A stretch of 19,658 nucleotides of DNA from Faecalibacterium prausnitzii (GCA_002313795.1 DCCL01000098.1:1-19658), one strand, 5' to 3'. Positions 6,544 to 14,808 are shown, counted from the stretch's first letter. The notes: generated by a model from the sequence alone, not told the origin. Translations and numbers: made by a program.

Positions 6544-6888
6544 AGATTCTTCTCCTCTGCCGCTCAGGTCCGCGAAGCGGATGTTATCCGGGTAGCGCTC
6601 TGCCAGCAGGGCAAAGCCCATCTTTGCAAATTCGAATGCACCCTCTACCCAGGGTTTCTGAGGCGCTGCCGCCGCCACTGCCAGCCGGGGGCCTTCCGGC
6701 TCGTCCCATACGTCACTTTTTGTGTTTTCTTCCCCGGCCAGCAATGCGCAGAGGGTCTGCATCAGGGTGCTTGCCCCCGCACACACGATATCCTGCCCGG
6801 CAGGGGCATAACAGGCGTGGCCCGAAGCTTCCAGCCGACAGGTCGGGCCTGCCGGGCCGTCCAGCTCGGTGTAATTTACTTTGATCAT
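5941..6888 (-). CDS. Prp-type cysteine protease fused to phage scaffold
   Basis: This 315-aa protein joins two phage head-assembly functions. Residues 1-105 match the ribosomal-processing cysteine protease Prp (YsxB): SGHA with the catalytic His at 24, DIVCAGAS with Cys at 36, a helix LMQTLCALL, and the family-like end YPDNIRF. In Staphylococcus aureus, Prp trims L27 and also the capsid and scaffold of phage 80alpha. Residues 118-123 are DLQMFA, the same kind of site. Residues 125-315 are Pro/Glu/Ala-rich, then helical and charged, as in scaffolds. The start overlaps the portal stop by ATGA. A strong internal Shine-Dalgarno and Met116 would give scaffold alone. Self-cleavage after Phe122 is inferred. 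The reading frame runs through without a stop, so the fusion is read directly from the sequence. Confidence 0.87.
   Translation of the reverse strand: MIKVNYTELDGPAGPTCRLEASGHACYAPAGQDIVCAGASTLMQTLCALLAGEENTKSDVWDEPEGPRLAVAAAAPQKPWVEGAFEFAKMGFALLAERYPDNIRFADLSGRGEESMVDLQMFAEGGEGAPAPALSHAQAQQAIASGTMKAEEAQPAPAVQDKTEPEAPDEKEPTAPPAREERPVPLPPMPDAGVNTIRALHAQWAAEEAMMRREVPDFSLKRELADPEMRRLMELPGMRMGDAYRLAHYNEVLCQTAQTVEQGVVERIRQRANRPAENGISPGGAAITRADVAGMTRAQREALERRAMHGAEIVL
6552..6558 (-). promoter_or_regulatory. Internal Shine-Dalgarno for the nested scaffold start
   Basis: Read on the minus strand the bases are AGAGGAG, followed by 8 nt and then ATG (6543-6541). It lies inside the protease-scaffold coding frame, where the codons read Arg-Gly-Glu. 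Its strength and spacing equal those at the cassette's other genes. It decides whether a protease-free scaffold is made. Confidence 0.7.
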
Positions 6889-8663
6889 TTCACTGTTCCT
6901 TTCTGCATGGCCATCGCAGCGGCTCTGGTGCTCAGGTTCTCCGCCGGGCCGCTGAGCCGGGACGGCTCCCCGTCTGCCTTTTCCGACCCGTTCTTTTCTG
7001 CCAGCAGAGCCGTGACCTGTGCCTGCATCTGTTCCAGCCGCTGTGCCAGCGTACCGTTCTGCCGCACCCGCTGGCGCACCTTCTCGATGCCCTCAAAATC
7101 CATCATTTCCAGCGCTGCCAACGCCGCGTCCGCATTGGCGGGTGCGAAAAATCCCAGCTGATAGCATTCCTTGGCCGTCTCGTTCTGGGAAAGCCGGGAA
7201 AAGGTCGATTTCTTCTCTGCACTCACCACGATATCGAACACCGGCTCCCGGCTGCCCAGCTCCACGCCGCCCACGGTCTGGGCAGGCTGCGCCCGGAGCA
7301 CTGCTCCCGAGAACCGCACGAACTCGCTCTCGCCGCTCTTCCCGGTGATGCGGAAGATCCGCTCTTCGTCGTAAAACTGCCGCATCAGTTCGATGATGAG
7401 ATAGCATTCCTTTGCAAAGGCCCGGTAAGCGCTCTTGAGCATATCCCGGCTCAGCTTGCTGCCTGCCTCCTGCAGGGCCGCAATGGCCGAAGCCGCTGTC
7501 ACGCCGCCTGCCGTGCCGCCCTGCGTCATATCCCGGTTGCCGCTGATCTCCTTCAGCTCCTCGATGCGGCTGTTCCGGTAGCTTAGACTGTTGCCCTGCA
7601 ATCCTGCAGTCTGCAGGGGCCGGAAGCTGTCATCGTTCAGCCTCCCCACCACATGGATGATATCCTGCGAGAGGTCGGTCAGCTCTTCCTCGTTGACGCC
7701 TGCGGTGTCGCTCAGCACATATCGCTGGCGGGACGAGAGCAGCACATTCTCATCCATGGCGTGGTTCATCCGGTCGATGGCGGTCTGGCATTCTTTCATC
7801 ACATCGATGTACCCGAAGCCTGCCGGGCTGTCCTCCTCCATGAACAGCGGATCGAACACAAAGGGATACTTTCCGTGGTCATAGAATCCTCTCCGGGCCA
7901 GTTCCGGATCGTTCTCACTGGCATAGAGCACCACGCCGTTGCAGAACTTGCAGTAGTGCAGAACGCTCCGGCCCTCGGGCGAAAGCTTTTTATAATACCA
8001 GTCCACCACCACGCTCTTATCGCTGGTATCCAGACCTCCGTCGTGGATGTAATGGGGCACATCCAGCACGCTGGCGCTGTGGCCGGCCAGCTGCGGCCAG
8101 CGGCTTTCCAGCTGGGCTGTATCGGCCAGACTCAGGGAGAAAAAGTTGGGCGATGCCTGGATATCCTCCACGCCCGGCTCCCAGTAGAGCATGAGCAGGT
8201 TCATGGGCCGGATGGCGATCTCGCCCACGCCGCCCCGCTGCTCCGGGTCCCAGAAAATGCCTTTGACGCCGGTACCCTGTTTGAGCTTGCGCCACCATGT
8301 GTCGCTGTATACCTGCTCGTAGTCGGCCTGTTCCAGCACTACCGGCAGCACGCTGGAAAGTGCCTGTGCCGCTGCTTCGTCGTCCTCTGCCCGCGGCAGC
8401 ACATTGGGGCTGGGGTAATTGTCCATGGCATCGGCGTGCTTGTTGGCGATGCTGTTGAACAGCCAGCCGCTGGATGGCTGCGGCTTGCCCTCCATCATAG
8501 AGTTCTGGTAATTTTTCCAGTGCCCCATCCGGAACCACAGCTCGTTGTCCACCAGCCGCTTATCCAGCGCCGCCTTGCCGGCCTTGTACCGCTGCAGGAT
8601 CTGTTCCGCCTCGGCCACCTCTTCCGGCCCGATGGGTGGTTTTCCCTCCAAAAAATCGTTCAC
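6885..8663 (-). CDS. Phage portal protein
   Basis: This 592-aa protein sits between the large terminase and the scaffold, where the portal is expected. It would form the ring at one capsid vertex that docks the terminase and passes DNA. Typical parts include the early segment SGWLFNSIANKHADAMDNYP (65-84), a beta-rich wing (about 130-275), the stem-like MKECQTAIDRMNHAMDENV (289-307), and the crown-side segment GGTAGGVTAASAIAALQEAG (382-401) followed by SKLSRD. The chosen start is GTG at 8663 because AAAGGAG lies six bases upstream; the upstream in-frame TTG at 8681 overlaps that site and the terminase stop. The stop overlaps the next start as ATGA. The end is Glu/Gln-rich and helical. Confidence 0.88.
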   Translation of the reverse strand: MNDFLEGKPPIGPEEVAEAEQILQRYKAGKAALDKRLVDNELWFRMGHWKNYQNSMMEGKPQPSSGWLFNSIANKHADAMDNYPSPNVLPRAEDDEAAAQALSSVLPVVLEQADYEQVYSDTWWRKLKQGTGVKGIFWDPEQRGGVGEIAIRPMNLLMLYWEPGVEDIQASPNFFSLSLADTAQLESRWPQLAGHSASVLDVPHYIHDGGLDTSDKSVVVDWYYKKLSPEGRSVLHYCKFCNGVVLYASENDPELARRGFYDHGKYPFVFDPLFMEEDSPAGFGYIDVMKECQTAIDRMNHAMDENVLLSSRQRYVLSDTAGVNEEELTDLSQDIIHVVGRLNDDSFRPLQTAGLQGNSLSYRNSRIEELKEISGNRDMTQGGTAGGVTAASAIAALQEAGSKLSRDMLKSAYRAFAKECYLIIELMRQFYDEERIFRITGKSGESEFVRFSGAVLRAQPAQTVGGVELGSREPVFDIVVSAEKKSTFSRLSQNETAKECYQLGFFAPANADAALAALEMMDFEGIEKVRQRVRQNGTLAQRLEQMQAQVTALLAEKNGSEKADGEPSRLSGPAENLSTRAAAMAMQKGTVK

Positions 8664-8677
8664 GCTCTTCTCCTTTC

Positions 8678-10126
8678 TCAAATCCGGTAGAATCTCGCCT
8701 TCCGGTGCAGTTCCAGCGGGTCATCCTGCACCGGCGGTGTCTCACTGCGGCAGGGCGGTGAGATGGGATTTTCCATCAGCACATACCGGCATTCGTCGTA
8801 AATATGGTCTTCCTGCCGGGTGTCGATGTCCTCCACATTGCTCTCGTCGTACACAAGGTTCGGGATGGTGCGGATGAAGTGTTTGCAGGTGCTGAACACC
8901 TGCAGCATCGGCCTGCCTTCCCCGTCAAAGTTCAGCCGGTAGTGCATCTGCATCTTGCCTGCCAGCCGGGTGTGGTCGCCGGGCCTCCAGTGAAGATAGT
9001 TCGGCCCCCGCTCCATCATTGCGGCAATGCTCTCGCCCCGGCTCTCGTCAAAGATAGCCGGGTCTGCGATGCCCTGAATGACCCGGCCCCGGAGCATGGG
9101 GTCGTTCTGCTCTGCCTCCCGGATGCGTCTTGCCTGTTCCACCGGGTCGATGCGCAGGCCGTCGTTGGGGCGTCCGGTGCAGCCGTACAGTTCCTTGATG
9201 CGGTAGAGCCGCCCTTCCTCATCTGCTGCGTACCATCCCACCGAAAACGGCTTCGAGAAGCCGAAATCATAACCCCGGTAGATCTTCCAGTGCTTCGGGA
9301 TTGCAAAGGGCGCGATGACATGGGTCCACCGCTGGTCCTGATAATGGGCCGGGTCGTTCCTCCATTCCGTGAACACCTGTCCCGAAAAGCTATCCCAGCT
9401 GCCGTAGAGCAGGGCCTGCTTTTCTGCCTCCGGCATGGAAGCGAGGCTGGCCAGATAATCCGGGTCATTTTCCAGCAGGGCGGGGTTATCGAAGATACTG
9501 GACGGGATGAACACCCGCGCCCGCCGGAGCACCTTTGTGGAGCCGTCCGGCATTTTTACCGGGTATTCCTCCACGATGGGGGTGCCGGGCGGGGCAGGCG
9601 TGATGAATCTCGCCTTTACCCAGCCGTGGCCCACGCCGCCGGGGTTGGTGGTGGCCCGCAGATACACCCGGGTGCCCGGGCCGGTGGGGCGGTTGCGGCT
9701 CATCATGTAGCTGTATTCCTCCCACTCGAAATGGGTCAGCTCATCGAACCCGATAAAGTCGAATGCCTTGCCCTGATAGTTCGTCCGGTCCTTGGTGTAC
9801 TGCATGGAACCGAAGTAAATTTTCGCCCCACTGGGAAACACCCACACATGGCTGGTGGCGTTGTACTGCGCCTCCGGGAAGGCCCGGCGGTAGTAGTTCA
9901 TGCTCTTGTCCACCAGATCAGTGAGCTGCGGGAAGGTCTTGCGGAAGATGATGGCCCGGTAATGCGGGATATGCACCTGCCGCAGGGCTTCGATGATCAG
10001 GGCATCGCTCTTGCCGCCGCCCGCCGCACCGCCATAGAGTGCTTCCGGCTCCGGCCTACGCATAAATTCCAGCTGCTTCGGCTGGGGCCGCCATACGATG
10101 TCTGCCTTTCGCTCTTCTGTGTTCAT
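8678..10126 (-). CDS. terL: Terminase large subunit
   Basis: This 482-aa protein is the motor and nuclease that packages phage DNA into procapsids. The ATPase part has Walker A GGAAGGGKS (32-40), Walker B IGFDE (125-129) and the coupling motif ATTNPGG (158-164). The RNase H-like nuclease part has Asp287 in YDFGFSKP, Asp355 in IADPAIF and Asp444 in HIYDECRY, the expected acidic set. All key residues are present, so it looks functional. The start overlaps the upstream stop (ATGA at 10126-10123) with GGAGG just before it, so translation is coupled to the TerS-like gene. Confidence 0.97.
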   Translation of the reverse strand: MNTEERKADIVWRPQPKQLEFMRRPEPEALYGGAAGGGKSDALIIEALRQVHIPHYRAIIFRKTFPQLTDLVDKSMNYYRRAFPEAQYNATSHVWVFPSGAKIYFGSMQYTKDRTNYQGKAFDFIGFDELTHFEWEEYSYMMSRNRPTGPGTRVYLRATTNPGGVGHGWVKARFITPAPPGTPIVEEYPVKMPDGSTKVLRRARVFIPSSIFDNPALLENDPDYLASLASMPEAEKQALLYGSWDSFSGQVFTEWRNDPAHYQDQRWTHVIAPFAIPKHWKIYRGYDFGFSKPFSVGWYAADEEGRLYRIKELYGCTGRPNDGLRIDPVEQARRIREAEQNDPMLRGRVIQGIADPAIFDESRGESIAAMMERGPNYLHWRPGDHTRLAGKMQMHYRLNFDGEGRPMLQVFSTCKHFIRTIPNLVYDESNVEDIDTRQEDHIYDECRYVLMENPISPPCRSETPPVQDDPLELHRKARFYRI

Positions 10127-10410
10127 ACATCCTCCACCGGCGGCAGCAGCACCACACCGTATTCCCGCCCTTCGGCGTCCACACCCTGGTCATTCAGGGT
10201 CTTGACCACACCGGCCAGATCTTTCAGGACCGCTGTCGCTTCCTTCAGTCCCTTCATGGTGCCGGGGTCGCTTTCCCCCTCCTTCCGGGCTGTTCGCTGA
10301 CGGGCATTCAGGTCTTTCACCTCCTGCGCCAGCATGGTGCTCAGGGTGTCGGTGGCCTTCCGGAGGCTGTCCAGTCCCTTTGCCGCCCCTGCCTGCTTCG
10401 TCTGCCCCAT
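10123..10410 (-). CDS. Small protein before TerL, candidate terminase small subunit
   Basis: This 95-aa protein is almost entirely helical and charged, with the core segment about 10-75 (LDSLRKATDTLSTMLAQEV and later LKDLAGVVKTLND), ending in GVVLLPPVEDV. It lies first in the cassette and overlaps terL by 4 nt, the usual place of the small terminase subunit that recognises DNA and feeds it to TerL. No helix-turn-helix can be named with confidence, and it is shorter than many TerS proteins, so this may be a reduced TerS or another packaging helper. AAAGGA lies somewhat far (about 13 nt) from the ATG. Confidence 0.6.
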   Translation of the reverse strand: MGQTKQAGAAKGLDSLRKATDTLSTMLAQEVKDLNARQRTARKEGESDPGTMKGLKEATAVLKDLAGVVKTLNDQGVDAEGREYGVVLLPPVEDV

Positions 10411-10517
10411 CCTGTGTTCTCACATCCTTTCGTCTTTCGCTGGCAACAGGATACCATGCTTTTCCCTCTGCCGGGAGTACACACTTTCGCCCGCTCTGAA
10501 AGTAGTTTTTATTTCGT

Positions 10518-10546
10518 TTTATACAGTTAGCAATATTTCAGGACAA
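10518..10546 (-). promoter_or_regulatory. Sigma-A-type promoter for the phage cassette
   Basis: Read on the minus strand: TTGTCC (10546-10541), a 17-nt spacer, then TATAAA (10523-10518). The -35 box directly touches the T run of the M16C gene terminator. The start point would be near 10511, giving a leader of about 100 nt before the first gene. No clear repressor dyad overlaps it. Confidence 0.65.
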
Positions 10547-10587
10547 CAAAAATCCCCTGTCTGTGTTCTTTTCCACAGACAGGGGAT
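10547..10587 (-). terminator. Rho-independent terminator of the M16C peptidase gene
   Basis: ATCCCCTGTCTGTG (10552-10565) pairs perfectly over 14 bp with CACAGACAGGGGAT (10574-10587), with an 8-nt loop. On the minus strand a run of five Ts follows. It lies about 50 nt after the M16C stop and insulates the phage cassette from host transcription. Confidence 0.93.
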
Positions 10588-10638
10588 CTTCTCACTCAAT
10601 TTTCTGCGCAAACTCTCCTGCGAGGTCTCCGCATCTTT

Positions 10639-13395
10639 TTACAGTGTTTCCACCCGGTCAAACAGGTCTTTTGCAGCTTCTACCGCATCCTTGCTGCCAA
10701 AGGCCACCCGCACGCCCTTGGCCATCCGGGCCGACAGGTCAGCGGCTTCTGCCTTCAGTGCTGCGGCATCCACACTGCACAGAGCTTTCCGCTCGGCGGC
10801 GTTCATCTCATCGGTGATGCCGCAGAAATATTTGCAGTCGGTGGCCGCTGCCTCATCTTTCGGCTTGCGGGGGGTATCCAGCTTTGCCGCAGCGCCCACG
10901 ATGAACTCATTCATGTCCTTCTCGGTGTAGTCCCGGGCAGCCAGCTCCGCAGGCCCCTCTGCAAAGGTCTCGTAGCTTTCCTTCAGGTGCGGGTCACGGT
11001 AGGTGTACAGATATTCGGTGCCATCGTTCTGGGTGACCATGCCGGTGCCGTAAGCGCCGCCCACCTCGCGGATCTTATGCCACAGATACTCGTAGCTCAT
11101 CACCCTGGCCAGCACCTTGCGCTCCAGCTTCCGTTCCATGGGCCAGACCAGCACATCGTAGTTCACACCGCCGTCGATGACAAAGGCTTCGTTCACCGGC
11201 GGGGTCAGTTCTTCCGCATAGGGCTTGGCCGGGCTCCGCTCTGCGGCGGCAAAGGCACTGCCGGGCAGCAGGCGGCGGAGGGTATCCATGGCCGCATCAC
11301 TGCCGTGCAGGCTGACGGTCAGGGCTGCATGGCCCAGCACCTTTTCCCGCAGGGCGTCCAGTTTCTCGCCCAGCGCGGCCCAGTCGGCCTTTTCCAGCAG
11401 TTCACAGATAAAGTGATAGTAACCCACGCCGTCGCAGCGCTCTCCCAGCGCAGATTCCACCGAGAAGTGGGACGCTGCCCGCAGGGCGGCGAAGGTGTTG
11501 CCCTCCTGAATGAATCTCTGCTCCATCATCAGCTTCTGCTGACTCAGCACCCGCTCCATTGCGGCCTCTGCCTGCGGGCCGGTCAGCTTCGTCTCATACA
11601 GCCATTCGCCGCCCAGCTCCACGGCCTTTTCCAGACTGCGTTCCAGCATGCTCATCCCCACGATGAGCTTGGCATGGCAGGGCCGGCCTTCCTGCCGTCC
11701 GGTCCAGTAATCCAGCCATGCACCGCTGCGGCCCAGCCAGGTATTGCGCAGGGTGTTCAGCTCCTGTGCCGTGTGCCCTGCGCTGTCCAGCTCGTCGATG
11801 ACATCCGTCAGCAGGTGCAGATAAGGCATCTCTTCCGGAGCCATACCGCCCAGATCATAGTAGAGGTTCAGGTAGGTACTGCCTGCCGAAGGATGATGCA
11901 GCAGTTCGGCACCAGCCAGCCGTTCCCTGCTGCCCGGGGTCAGCTTCTTGCCCTCGCCGAGGTCGGCGGCAGTCAGCGGATGGTCCAGCACCAGCTTGCC
12001 GTCGGTGCGGACTTCTCGACCAGCCTCTTCCTTTTTAGGCAGGGAAGGCACCTGGATAATTTCCACCGGTGCGGGGGCAAACAGCTCCCGCAGCAGTTCA
12101 TTGAACCAGCCCTGCGGCAGCTTTTCCCTCAGAGAGGCGAACAACCCATTGGTGTGGAGCAGCAGAGCCGGGTCGCCGGTGTGGAGCCAGCCGGTGGACG
12201 CATTGATGGCATCCAGCACGCCATCCGGGATGCTGCCCGGCCGTTCCAGGGAGGCAAATTCCGTGGAGTTCAGACTTGCCATCAGCAGCTCCTCCGGGAT
12301 GCCCTTTTCGAGGATGCCATCCACGGCCCGGCGCACTGCGTCCGCAAACTTTCCTGCCGACTCTGCCGTAGCGCCCCGCAGCACCAGTTCCAGCGTGGGC
12401 TGCAAGGTGCTGTCGTCGAAGCCGACATCGATATCGGCGCCCAGTTTTTCTTCCAGCAGCGCCGCTTTCAGGGGTGACTGATTGGTGCCCAGCAGGGCAT
12501 CCAGCAGGATCTCCACACCCAGCTGCCGCTCCCGGTCGGCAAAGGCACCGGTGTACCATGCCAGCGCACACTGTGCCTCGTCCGGCTCCGGCTTCTCGGT
12601 GTAATAAGGGATATCCACCCGCACGCCGGTCTGCTCGTCCTGCATGGTCAGCCGGGGACGGCTTGCCGTCCTGGGCATATGGCTCAGGTAGTGCTCATCC
12701 AGAAACGCCAGCTTCTCCGCCATGTCCATCTTGCCGTACAGCGTGATGCAGCAGTTGTCTGCACTGTAATGGCGGTGGTAGGTGCGGACGTACTTTTCAT
12801 AGGTCAGGGCCGGGATGGAAGCCGGGTCACCACCGGAGACAAAACCATAGGCCGTATCCGGGAACATGGCCCGCTCCAGCGCATTCTGCAGCTGTGCATC
12901 CGGCGTTGCCAGTGCACCCTGCATCTCGTTATAGACCACACCGCTCACCGTGCCATCCTCATCCCGGTGCCAGCCCTCCTGCTCGAACACCCCTTTGTCC
13001 ACCATGGCCAGCGGGCAGAACACTGCGTTGAGGTAGACGTCCATCAGGTTCATGAAATCGGTCTCGTTGGGGGTGGCAAAGGGGTACACCGTCTTGTCCG
13101 GAAAGGTCATGGCGTTGAGGAAAGATGCCATGCTGCTCTTGAGCAGCTGTAAGAACGGCGACTTCACCGGGTACTTTTCGCTGCCTGCCAGCACCGAGTG
13201 CTCGAGGATATGGAACACGCCGGTATCATCGGAAGGGAAAGTTCCGAATCCGACGCCGAATGCCTTGTTGTCGTCTTCATTTTCCACCAGCAGGATGGTC
13301 GCTCCGCTGACATCATGGGTCAGCACGGACAGGGTGCCGTGCTGTTCTGGGCAGTCCTCGCTCTTGACGAGGGTATAGCCGGGATATCGTTTCAT
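10639..13395 (-). CDS. M16C (presequence-protease-like) zinc metallopeptidase
   Basis: This 918-aa protein has the length and build of the PreP/Cym1 branch of M16 peptidases, which enclose and cut short peptides in a closed chamber. The inverted zinc motif HILEH is at 62-66, and the third zinc ligand is probably Glu157 in VVYNEMQG. Other family segments are YPVKSPF, FPDKTVYPFAT and, near the end, GGAYGTGM. No signal peptide is seen, so it is probably cytosolic. It has its own promoter (13443-13471) and terminator, so it is a single-gene unit. AGGAG lies seven bases before the ATG. All active-site residues are present. The exact substrate cannot be told. Confidence 0.95.
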   Translation of the reverse strand: MKRYPGYTLVKSEDCPEQHGTLSVLTHDVSGATILLVENEDDNKAFGVGFGTFPSDDTGVFHILEHSVLAGSEKYPVKSPFLQLLKSSMASFLNAMTFPDKTVYPFATPNETDFMNLMDVYLNAVFCPLAMVDKGVFEQEGWHRDEDGTVSGVVYNEMQGALATPDAQLQNALERAMFPDTAYGFVSGGDPASIPALTYEKYVRTYHRHYSADNCCITLYGKMDMAEKLAFLDEHYLSHMPRTASRPRLTMQDEQTGVRVDIPYYTEKPEPDEAQCALAWYTGAFADRERQLGVEILLDALLGTNQSPLKAALLEEKLGADIDVGFDDSTLQPTLELVLRGATAESAGKFADAVRRAVDGILEKGIPEELLMASLNSTEFASLERPGSIPDGVLDAINASTGWLHTGDPALLLHTNGLFASLREKLPQGWFNELLRELFAPAPVEIIQVPSLPKKEEAGREVRTDGKLVLDHPLTAADLGEGKKLTPGSRERLAGAELLHHPSAGSTYLNLYYDLGGMAPEEMPYLHLLTDVIDELDSAGHTAQELNTLRNTWLGRSGAWLDYWTGRQEGRPCHAKLIVGMSMLERSLEKAVELGGEWLYETKLTGPQAEAAMERVLSQQKLMMEQRFIQEGNTFAALRAASHFSVESALGERCDGVGYYHFICELLEKADWAALGEKLDALREKVLGHAALTVSLHGSDAAMDTLRRLLPGSAFAAAERSPAKPYAEELTPPVNEAFVIDGGVNYDVLVWPMERKLERKVLARVMSYEYLWHKIREVGGAYGTGMVTQNDGTEYLYTYRDPHLKESYETFAEGPAELAARDYTEKDMNEFIVGAAAKLDTPRKPKDEAAATDCKYFCGITDEMNAAERKALCSVDAAALKAEAADLSARMAKGVRVAFGSKDAVEAAKDLFDRVETL

Positions 13396-13442
13396 GGTCT
13401 CGCTCCTTTTTATTTTTTGTATTTTCCGGGTATTTTTGCTCT

Positions 13443-13471
13443 ATTGTATCATTCTGCCCGTCAAAACACAA
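13443..13471 (-). promoter_or_regulatory. Sigma-A-type promoter of the M16C peptidase gene
   Basis: Minus-strand TTGTGT (13471-13466), a 17-nt spacer, then TACAAT (13448-13443). It lies between the upstream operon's terminator and the M16C start, with the gene start about 48 nt downstream of the -10 box. Confidence 0.65.
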
Positions 13472-13504
13472 TGAACGGTTTGTGAATCATAACTCTGTCA
13501 ACCG

Positions 13505-13535
13505 AAAAAGCTCCTGTTTCAACCGAAACAGGAGC
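13505..13535 (-). terminator. Rho-independent terminator of the gpsA-MFS operon
   Basis: GCTCCTGTTTC (13510-13520) pairs with GAAACAGGAGC (13525-13535) around a 4-nt loop. The minus-strand transcript then runs into five Ts (13509-13505). It lies just after the MFS stop codon at 13543. Confidence 0.93.
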
Positions 13536-13542
13536 CTGAATT

Positions 13543-14808
13543 TCAGAAGCCCTTATATGTAGTCTCGTCCTGTCGGCAGGACACCCGGAAGAGCACGAAG
13601 CCCACGACGAACAGCACGATGAGGGAACCGACGCCCACATTGGCGCTGCCGGTGAGCTGACTGCCCACACTGACGATCATGGTGCCCAGAAACGATGCGC
13701 CCTTGCCGCAGATATCGAACAGGCCAAAGTATTCGCCCGACTTTTCCGGCGGGGTGATCTTGGCAAAGTGGGAGCGGCTCAGGGCCTGCACACCGCCCTG
13801 GAACATCCCCACGATAACGGCCAGCACCCAGAACTGCCACTGCTGTGTCAGGAAGAACGCAAACACTGCGATGCCCGCATAGGCCGCGATACAGACCGGG
13901 ATGAGCTTTGCCGAGGGGTACCTGTTCGAGAGCCGCCCGAAGACAAGGGCCGAGGGGAACGCCACGATCTGCGTCACCAGCAGGGCCAGCAGCAGACCGG
14001 TGGTATCCAGCCCCAGAGCCGTACCGTAAGCCGTTGCCATATCGATGATGGTATACACGCCGTCGATGTAGCAGAAGAAAGCCAGCAGAAACCAGAACAC
14101 CTGCTTGTCCTCCGGCAGATGCCGCAGGGTATGCCCGATGCGGGCAAAGCTCTGCCGGACGGCGTGCTGTTCCACCTCCACATAGTGGAGCTGTTTGTAG
14201 CTTCCGATCAGCGGCAGGGTCGTGATGGTCCACCATGCCGCCGTCAGGAGAAGGGCCAGATTCAGCGCTTTCATCTGGCTGATGCCGATCTTGTCTGCCC
14301 CCAGCACAAGGCCCAGACAGGCCACAAAGGGCACGCAGCTTCCGATATAGCCCCAGGCATACCCCTTGCTGGAAACTTCGTCCATCCGCTCCGGGGTGGT
14401 CACATCGCTGAGCATGGAGTCATAGAACACCAGACTCCCCGAAAAGCCCACCTTTGCGATGACAAAGATGATGAGGAAAGGCAGCCACGACGACATCTTG
14501 CCCATGGCGATGCATCCCACGACTCCCACCCAGACGCAGAGCATGAAGATGGGCTTTTTGAATCCTTTGGTGTCCGCCACCGTTCCGAGGATGGGGCTGA
14601 GGATGGCCGTGATGACCGTCACCGCAGAGCTTGCATAGCCCCAGTAGGCCAGATATTCCACCGTGCTCAGCCCGCCTGCCTCAGCCAGCGCATTGAAAAA
14701 GATGGGGATAAGGGTGGCCACCATCAGCACAAAGGCTGAGTTGCCCACATCGTATAAGATCCAGTTCCGTTCCAGCTTCGTCAGCCGGAATTTGCTTTTG
14801 TGTTCCAT
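13543..14808 (-). CDS. MFS transporter, UMF1 family-like
   Basis: This 421-aa membrane protein has about twelve hydrophobic segments. After a basic start the segment NWILYDVGNSAFVLMVATLI (15-34) resembles the UMF1 family mark 'YDwANSaf'. Loop VADTKGFKKPIF is the cytosolic motif between helices 2 and 3, and SLSRSHFAKITPPEKSGEYF-like sequence appears later, also common in the family. Substrates of bacterial UMF1 proteins are mostly unknown. The start chosen is ATG at 14808 with GGGAG six bases upstream; an upstream in-frame start at 14862 would overlap the previous gene by 29 nt. It is the last gene of a five-gene operon. Confidence 0.88.
   Translation of the reverse strand: MEHKSKFRLTKLERNWILYDVGNSAFVLMVATLIPIFFNALAEAGGLSTVEYLAYWGYASSAVTVITAILSPILGTVADTKGFKKPIFMLCVWVGVVGCIAMGKMSSWLPFLIIFVIAKVGFSGSLVFYDSMLSDVTTPERMDEVSSKGYAWGYIGSCVPFVACLGLVLGADKIGISQMKALNLALLLTAAWWTITTLPLIGSYKQLHYVEVEQHAVRQSFARIGHTLRHLPEDKQVFWFLLAFFCYIDGVYTIIDMATAYGTALGLDTTGLLLALLVTQIVAFPSALVFGRLSNRYPSAKLIPVCIAAYAGIAVFAFFLTQQWQFWVLAVIVGMFQGGVQALSRSHFAKITPPEKSGEYFGLFDICGKGASFLGTMIVSVGSQLTGSANVGVGSLIVLFVVGFVLFRVSCRQDETTYKGF

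Larger units (their letters stand above)
696..10410 (-). mobile_element. Phage-derived head/short-tail morphogenesis cassette
   Basis: Ten uninterrupted minus-strand genes plus one nested start are packed with overlaps or very short gaps. The order is packaging (TerS-like, TerL), portal, protease-scaffold, capsid, adaptor-like, nozzle-like, ejection-like, as in podovirus-type virion modules. No integrase, repressor, replication, lysis, tail-fibre or tape-measure gene is found. The left bound is the tRNA unit and its terminator; the right bound is an M16C peptidase gene with its own terminator. No frameshifted gene was seen. It is either a prophage remnant reduced to its virion module or a domesticated particle-forming element. 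Confidence 0.85.

Noticed and set aside
8661..8681. TTG at 8681 as portal start
   Set aside because: It lies upstream of and overlaps the AAAGGAG site that properly serves the GTG at 8663.
8804..12477. Plus-strand reading frames of about 500 aa opposite terL and the M16C gene
   Set aside because: Both are opposite strongly supported genes with catalytic motifs, and neither has a ribosome site or recognisable domain.
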